Of a stretch of 64,000 nucleotides of DNA, positions 60,155 through 64,000 are shown piece after piece. The position numbers were made by a program, and so were the translations under genes. Below the pieces are notes generated by a model that saw only the letters and a program-made list of their open reading frames with translations, was not told where the DNA came from and did no database searches. Source of the DNA: Azorhizobium sp943371865 (GTDB taxonomy: Bacteria; Pseudomonadota; Alphaproteobacteria; Rhizobiales; Xanthobacteraceae); contig NZ_CALRWL010000002.1 of assembly GCF_943371865.1 (NCBI RefSeq), positions 124,001 through 188,000 of the forward strand, in the 5' to 3' direction. Position 1 is the first letter of the stretch, and every line of letters begins with the position of its first letter.

Positions 60155-62182
60155 ATGGCGATAGGCACATATGAAAAGGCAGTACGCACGCGAGCTGCCC
60201 GCGACGCCGAGAACTGGCGCCTGACGCAGTACGGAGAGCGGGATGGTTTCGGATACGAGTCAGTGCGCCCAAGGCCTCTTCCGTCACAACTGCTCTTCGG
60301 CCTGCTATTCGCTCGCATGCTGGACCGGCAGCCGGACGTCGCGCATGCCATCGGCACCGCTCCATCGTTGATCTCCGTGAGGGTACCCTGCGAACAGGCC
60401 GCTGAGGTGCTCCTCAAGGTGGCTCCTTACGTCGTGCAAGCTCGTTTTCCGCGCCGGGACAAGGAACGCCACCCGCCCGCGCCAGTGCGAAAGGCCTGCG
60501 GGCTGAAGGAGCATGACCAGGGTTACGGTGGAATGCGGAAGGACGAGGCGCGAGAGCGCCTGGCCAGTGGGGCTTCCGTGCTTTATTTCTGGCACGAGAA
60601 TGCAGAAAATCTGCCGCCGGAATTCCTTGCTGTTCTGACCGACTCAATTGTCTTGTCCTCGATCGACCTGCCGACGCTCCGGTGGCTCGGGCGCATCGTC
60701 ACCGGCGAACCCTGCCGCTTCCCTATTGGGCACCCGTATGAAGCATTGACCCCCAGCCAAGTCGATGTCGCGTTCGCTTACGGCCTGAGCGCCCACGAAT
60801 GCCAACGGCGCGTCCAGGTGTTGACGCCCATCCCGAAGTCAGAGCCACCGAAATTGGTGGAGGCAAGGCCGACAACGCTTCGCGAGTTCCGCGCGTTCGG
60901 GCCCGCCACGGACTGGGGGATCCAACTCGCCGACGATCTCGCCGCCTACAAGGCCGGGGATCTGTCCTGGAACGAGGTCGATCGTGGAGTGCTTCTCCAC
61001 GGTGCGCCGGGCGTCGGCAAGACGACCTTTGCGCGCACCTTGGCGGCGACTTGCGACGTTCCTCTCATCGCGACATCGGTCGCCGAGTGGTATTCGAAGG
61101 ACCACCTTGGGGCGACCCTGAAGCGGATCCGCAGCATCTTCGCGGAAGCAGCCAAGATGGCTCCGTGCATCGTCTTCATCGACGAGATCGATGGGATCGG
61201 GGATCGCCAGAACATCGACGACCGGAATCGCGACTACTGGACTCAGATCATCAACTGCGCGCTCGAATGCTTGGATGGGACCGACCGCCGGGAGGGTGTC
61301 GTGGTCCTCGGGGCGTGCAACGATCCTGAACGGGTCGATGCCGCGCTCCGTCGGCCGGGGCGCCTCGACCGGTCAATCCGGATTCCCTTGCCGGATTCAG
61401 AAACGCTCGAGCTGATCTACAAGCACCACCTGGGTGGCGAACTCTCCGGTATCGATCTTGGTCCTCTCGCGGCGACCTCTGTCGGAAGGACTGGCGCCGA
61501 GGTGGAGCAGCTCGTGCGGCTGGCGAAGCGGGCGGCTCGGAAGGAAAAGCGCCCCCTAGCCCTTCATGACCTGGTCAGCGAGGTCAGGGGCCCGGCGCAG
61601 GACATGTCGCCCGCGACGTTGAGGCGGACAGTGGTGCACGAGGCCGGTCATGCGGTTGCGGCCATCGTCCTCAACATTGCATCGACCGTAACCGTCAGCA
61701 TCGGAAACGGTCGCCTCGGAGCCACACGTTTCGAACGACCGGCCGACCATATCGACACCCGCGAAACGGCGCTGAACATCGTTCGTCAGTTATTGGCAGG
61801 GCGCGCGGCGGAAGAGGAGATCATCGGCGAAGTCAGTGCCGGTGCCGGCGGGGTGCCTGGATCCGACTTGGAACAGGCGACACGCATCGTCGCCGCCCTC
61901 GAGGGAGCCATGGGACTCGGTGAGCACTCATGGCTGACATATTGGTCTGACGGGAACGACACCCGTCGCCATTTATTTCAACCGCACATTGCCAAAGCGG
62001 TCGAGACGACGCTGACCCGCCTTTACGAAGAGATCCGGGAGCTTGTTGCCGCCCATAGGGAGAGCGTGCTCCGTGTGGCCGATGCACTGCAAACGCGCTT
62101 CCATCTGTCCCACGCCGACCTCATCGAACTCATAAGTGACGCAGCACGAAGCTGCGCCGCCTCCGATTCCGAAGCCGCGTGA
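60155..62182 (+). CDS. soluble FtsH-like AAA+ metalloprotease
   Basis: This 675-residue protein has an N-terminal domain (1-230) unlike FtsH and without membrane helices. It is followed by a AAA module: Walker A GAPGVGKT at 283-290, Walker B IVFIDEID at 339-346, and arginine fingers in ALRRPGRLDRSIRI near 398-409. Then comes an M41-like protease domain with the zinc motif VHEAGH at 494-499 and a third-ligand region GSDLEQAT near 569-576. FtsH is normally anchored by two helices; this one should be cytosolic. It probably unfolds and degrades particular proteins. The N-terminal part and the 204-residue partner would set the targets. It starts 3 bp after that partner and 10 bp ahead of a phosphoesterase gene. 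Confidence 0.82.
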   Translation: MAIGTYEKAVRTRAARDAENWRLTQYGERDGFGYESVRPRPLPSQLLFGLLFARMLDRQPDVAHAIGTAPSLISVRVPCEQAAEVLLKVAPYVVQARFPRRDKERHPPAPVRKACGLKEHDQGYGGMRKDEARERLASGASVLYFWHENAENLPPEFLAVLTDSIVLSSIDLPTLRWLGRIVTGEPCRFPIGHPYEALTPSQVDVAFAYGLSAHECQRRVQVLTPIPKSEPPKLVEARPTTLREFRAFGPATDWGIQLADDLAAYKAGDLSWNEVDRGVLLHGAPGVGKTTFARTLAATCDVPLIATSVAEWYSKDHLGATLKRIRSIFAEAAKMAPCIVFIDEIDGIGDRQNIDDRNRDYWTQIINCALECLDGTDRREGVVVLGACNDPERVDAALRRPGRLDRSIRIPLPDSETLELIYKHHLGGELSGIDLGPLAATSVGRTGAEVEQLVRLAKRAARKEKRPLALHDLVSEVRGPAQDMSPATLRRTVVHEAGHAVAAIVLNIASTVTVSIGNGRLGATRFERPADHIDTRETALNIVRQLLAGRAAEEEIIGEVSAGAGGVPGSDLEQATRIVAALEGAMGLGEHSWLTYWSDGNDTRRHLFQPHIAKAVETTLTRLYEEIRELVAAHRESVLRVADALQTRFHLSHADLIELISDAARSCAASDSEAA

Positions 62183-62192
62183 GGAGGTGACA

Positions 62193-62936
62193 ATGAAACT
62201 TTGGATTATGAGCGATCTTCACCTGGATGCGCATCCGTTCGATCTCCGCATTCCCTCGCCGACGCCCGACATGTTGGTGGTCGCCGGCGATGTTGCGACC
62301 CCGCTCTCCACCGGGATTCGATGGCTGCGGAAAAGCACGGATCTGCCAATCGTGATGGTCGCCGGAAACGCGGATTTCTACGGCACCCGGCTCGCCGACG
62401 AGAAGGCACTGGCCCGGCAGCTTGCGGCGGAGGCGGGGATCCACTTCCTGGAGGAAGATGGGACCATCGCCCAAGGAGTCCGCTTTCTCGGGGCCACACT
62501 CTGGACCGACTATACGCTGGATGGCGACTACTTGGGCTCCATGAAGGCAGCAACGGTAGGGATGACCGATCATCGCGAGATCGGGACCGGCTACGGAGCC
62601 TTTCGTCCGGAAGATGCAGCGTCAGCTCATCGTCGGGCGCGAGCCTGGCTCGATGGGATGCTCGCGCAGCCCTTCAACGGGCCGACTGTCGTCGTCACCC
62701 ACCATGCGCCAACGCCGCGTTCCATCGGCTCGCGCTTTGCCGGAGATCCATTGAACCCTGCGTTCGCATCGGATCTCACCGATCTCATCATTCGGCACGC
62801 GCCTGACATTTGGGTGCATGGTCACGTTCACGAGGGGGGCGACTACCGCGTCGGCCTGACGCGCGTGGTCTGCAATCCGAAAGGATATGCATTTGAGCCG
62901 ACGGGTTTCATGCCCGACTTCGTTGTCGATATCTGA
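62193..62936 (+). CDS. calcineurin-like metallophosphoesterase with altered motif III
   Basis: The protein has 247 residues from the ATG at 62193, behind GAGGAGG. Metal motifs are LWIMSDLHLDAH, MLVVAGDVA, VTHHAPTPRS and DIWVHGHVHEG. The usual GNH(D/E) has become GNADFYG near residue 57, so the catalytic His of motif III is Ala. The metals could still bind but activity may be low or altered. It follows the FtsH-like gene by 10 bp and so is part of the same operon. It may act on RNA, nucleotides or phosphoproteins, or only bind. Confidence 0.8.
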   Translation: MKLWIMSDLHLDAHPFDLRIPSPTPDMLVVAGDVATPLSTGIRWLRKSTDLPIVMVAGNADFYGTRLADEKALARQLAAEAGIHFLEEDGTIAQGVRFLGATLWTDYTLDGDYLGSMKAATVGMTDHREIGTGYGAFRPEDAASAHRRARAWLDGMLAQPFNGPTVVVTHHAPTPRSIGSRFAGDPLNPAFASDLTDLIIRHAPDIWVHGHVHEGGDYRVGLTRVVCNPKGYAFEPTGFMPDFVVDI

Positions 62937-63086
62937 GGACACTGCCAAGGTGAATGCGGTGCGGCTCAGAGTTTATTGCCGATCGCCGGACCCGATCTGT
63001 GTCGGACGTGAATGAGCATTCCCGCGAGTCACACCGTTAATCACTGGGGCTAGCGTGAATGAAAGAATCGCGTTACCTCAGTTCAC

Positions 63087-63617
63087 ATGGACGCAGAAAA
63101 ACTCGAGCGCGCCGAACGCGATTTGCAGCAACAGGAGTTTGATCTCCTGAGTCGCCGAGAAGAGCTGCTGACAAAATTCGTCGAATTGGAACGCGATATA
63201 CAAGAAATCGTTGACCGGTTGATCGACCTGAACGTAGAAGCAAAGTGGCTTGACGGCCGGAGATCTATGCTGGTGGAGTTAGCTGAACGTTCCCCCGTTG
63301 CCGAAGTTGCGCACGTGGCGATGCCTCGTGCGTGGTTGGGGGCGTTCTACTGCATAATTGAGAAATCAGAATCGTTTACATTAAACGATTTCGCTGATGG
63401 TGCTGCGGAGGCAGGCCTAAGGGTAGTGTTCGAGACTATTCGGAACAGGGCGAGCCAATTCAAGGCTTTAGGGTTAATTGAACGCCTTGCGCCGGGCATC
63501 TATCGAATGAGCGATGATCTGTGTGATCAGCTTGAGAGTTACGGCCGGAATCTCGCGCCCATGGTTAAGCAGCTCCGCGCGAAGACAAAGGCCAAAAAAG
63601 TTAGGCTGCCCCGATAA
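63087..63617 (+). CDS. coiled-coil/winged-helix hypothetical protein
   Basis: This 176-residue protein has residues 1-65 forming a long coiled coil (LERAERDLQQQEFDLLSRREELLTKFVELERDIQEIVDRL). Residues of about 85-150 look like a winged helix (FTLNDFADGAAEAGLRVVFETIRNRASQFKALGLIERLAPGIYRM). The tail is basic. The pattern suggests a dimeric DNA-binding protein. It is 150 bp after the phosphoesterase gene and ends inside a terminator hairpin. The coding region is less GC-rich than its neighbours, which may mark recent transfer. Confidence 0.65.
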   Translation: MDAEKLERAERDLQQQEFDLLSRREELLTKFVELERDIQEIVDRLIDLNVEAKWLDGRRSMLVELAERSPVAEVAHVAMPRAWLGAFYCIIEKSESFTLNDFADGAAEAGLRVVFETIRNRASQFKALGLIERLAPGIYRMSDDLCDQLESYGRNLAPMVKQLRAKTKAKKVRLPR

Positions 63618-63633
63618 AATCCGGGCAGCCTAA
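63601..63633. terminator. factor-independent-type terminator hairpin
   Basis: The perfect 11-bp arms TTAGGCTGCCC and GGGCAGCCTAA surround an 11-base loop that holds the stop codon of the coiled-coil gene. An A-run precedes it and only a weak T-run follows, so it may act on both strands. Confidence 0.7.
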
Positions 63634-64000
63634 TATCGAGCCCTCACAAAAGGAGAGGCTTATGTAGCAGGGACGTCGCGCGGGTTCGTGTAGCACCCGA
63701 CACGCGCGGCGTCCTGCTGCAAGTAGGCAGATGGCACTAGGCCATGTCAAGTGCCTCGGCGGAGCGGACCCTGCGCCTCCATTGTTTCGGTCCAGTCTCC
63801 GCGTCCAGCACCTCCCATCACTGCTTTGCTGAAGCCTGTTGTCACAGGCGAATCGCAAACGCAGTCTCGAATGTTGAGGTGCTAATATTTCGTGCGCGAG
63901 GTGCGAAATAAACTTGCGCCGCTGCTCCGTTGATCTCTTGTCGAAGCTCCTCTGATTCGGTATCGATTCGGTGCTACACGACGCGTCGGACTGATTTGCC
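63634..64000. other. right margin with no gene recognised
   Basis: No frame with a start site and family pattern is seen on either strand. There is an AGGAGAGG just before an ATG-less stretch at 63651, and a somewhat AT-richer tail after 63880. A gene could start beyond the window. Confidence 0.4.

Noticed and set aside
1..64000. tRNA or rRNA genes and attachment sites for an integrative element
   Set aside because: No tRNA cloverleaf, rRNA segment, integrase gene or att-like duplication was recognised on reading either strand; an exhaustive covariance search was not possible.

Overview
The window reads as a GC-rich alphaproteobacterial sequence. The gene content (nar operon, MucR, LuxRI, TenA, many IS3/IS5/IS630 remnants) suggests Hyphomicrobiales, perhaps a Xanthobacteraceae-type organism; that placement is inferred from gene content only. 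Dense IS debris and several broken genes mark the flanks as accessory DNA, either a genomic island or a plasmid.

Layout. (1) 0.3-6.9 kb: a defence-like block. A minus-strand group encodes a two-HKD phospholipase-D-type protein, a small protein with a HEPN-like Rx4H motif, and an OLD-family ATPase/TOPRIM nuclease. It lies between two toxin-antitoxin loci in which the antitoxin is intact and the toxin is cut short (VbhA/Fic at the left; Xre-MbcA-ParS/RES at the right, the latter cut by an IS3 end). (2) 6.9-21.8 kb: a tightly packed minus-strand respiratory nitrate reductase operon: narK (two-domain fusion), narG, narH, narJ, narI, a parvulin-type prolyl isomerase, a small hypothetical gene, moaA, a mog-type gene, a CopD-like membrane protein and nnrS. 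It is preceded by an FNR/DNR-type box and a divergent Crp/Fnr regulator whose recognition helix fits that box. (3) 21.9-23.4 kb: IS5 debris. (4) 23.5-33.0 kb: an apparently unusual catabolic regulon. A single-chain molybdopterin oxidoreductase-flavin reductase-2Fe-2S fusion is divergent from a LysR gene. A nearby operon encodes an MFS importer, PyrK-like and PyrD(class 1B)-like subunits, an M20-family N-carbamoylase-type amidohydrolase and a small protein. An almost identical 17-bp T-N11-A palindrome lies upstream of both arms.

(5) 33.1-36.2 kb: IS3 remnants, then an MBL hydrolase, a tautomerase-like protein and a dimeric-barrel-like protein, divergent from a GcvA-type LysR gene. (6) 36.2-38.5 kb: tenA, an MFS gene fragment and a frameshifted dinB lying between 44-bp repeats. 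(7) 38.9-43.5 kb: an HKD nuclease cut off by an IS3 end, and a large protein with a C39-like peptidase domain followed by autotransporter-type beta repeats. (8) 43.6-49.0 kb: small secreted or cytosolic proteins, MucR, an SH3-domain protein, and a luxR / lux box / luxI-P450 quorum-sensing unit. (9) 49.1-58.3 kb: an iron-siderophore uptake locus: SIP reductase, Fur-like palindrome, FecI/FecR, TonB receptor, then a Fec/Fhu-type ABC transporter whose ATPase appears to use a CTG start and takes its stop codon from an IS3 end. (10) 58.3-64 kb: a YefM/Phd antitoxin scrap, an XRE regulator, a 204-residue protein of unknown function, a soluble FtsH-like AAA protease, a metallophosphoesterase with a changed GNH motif, and a coiled-coil/winged-helix protein.

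The best candidates for undescribed biology are the LysR-Mo-fusion/PyrDK-carbamoylase regulon, the soluble FtsH-like cluster, the OLD/HEPN/PLD block and the C39-beta-repeat protein. No rRNA, tRNA or CRISPR array was seen.
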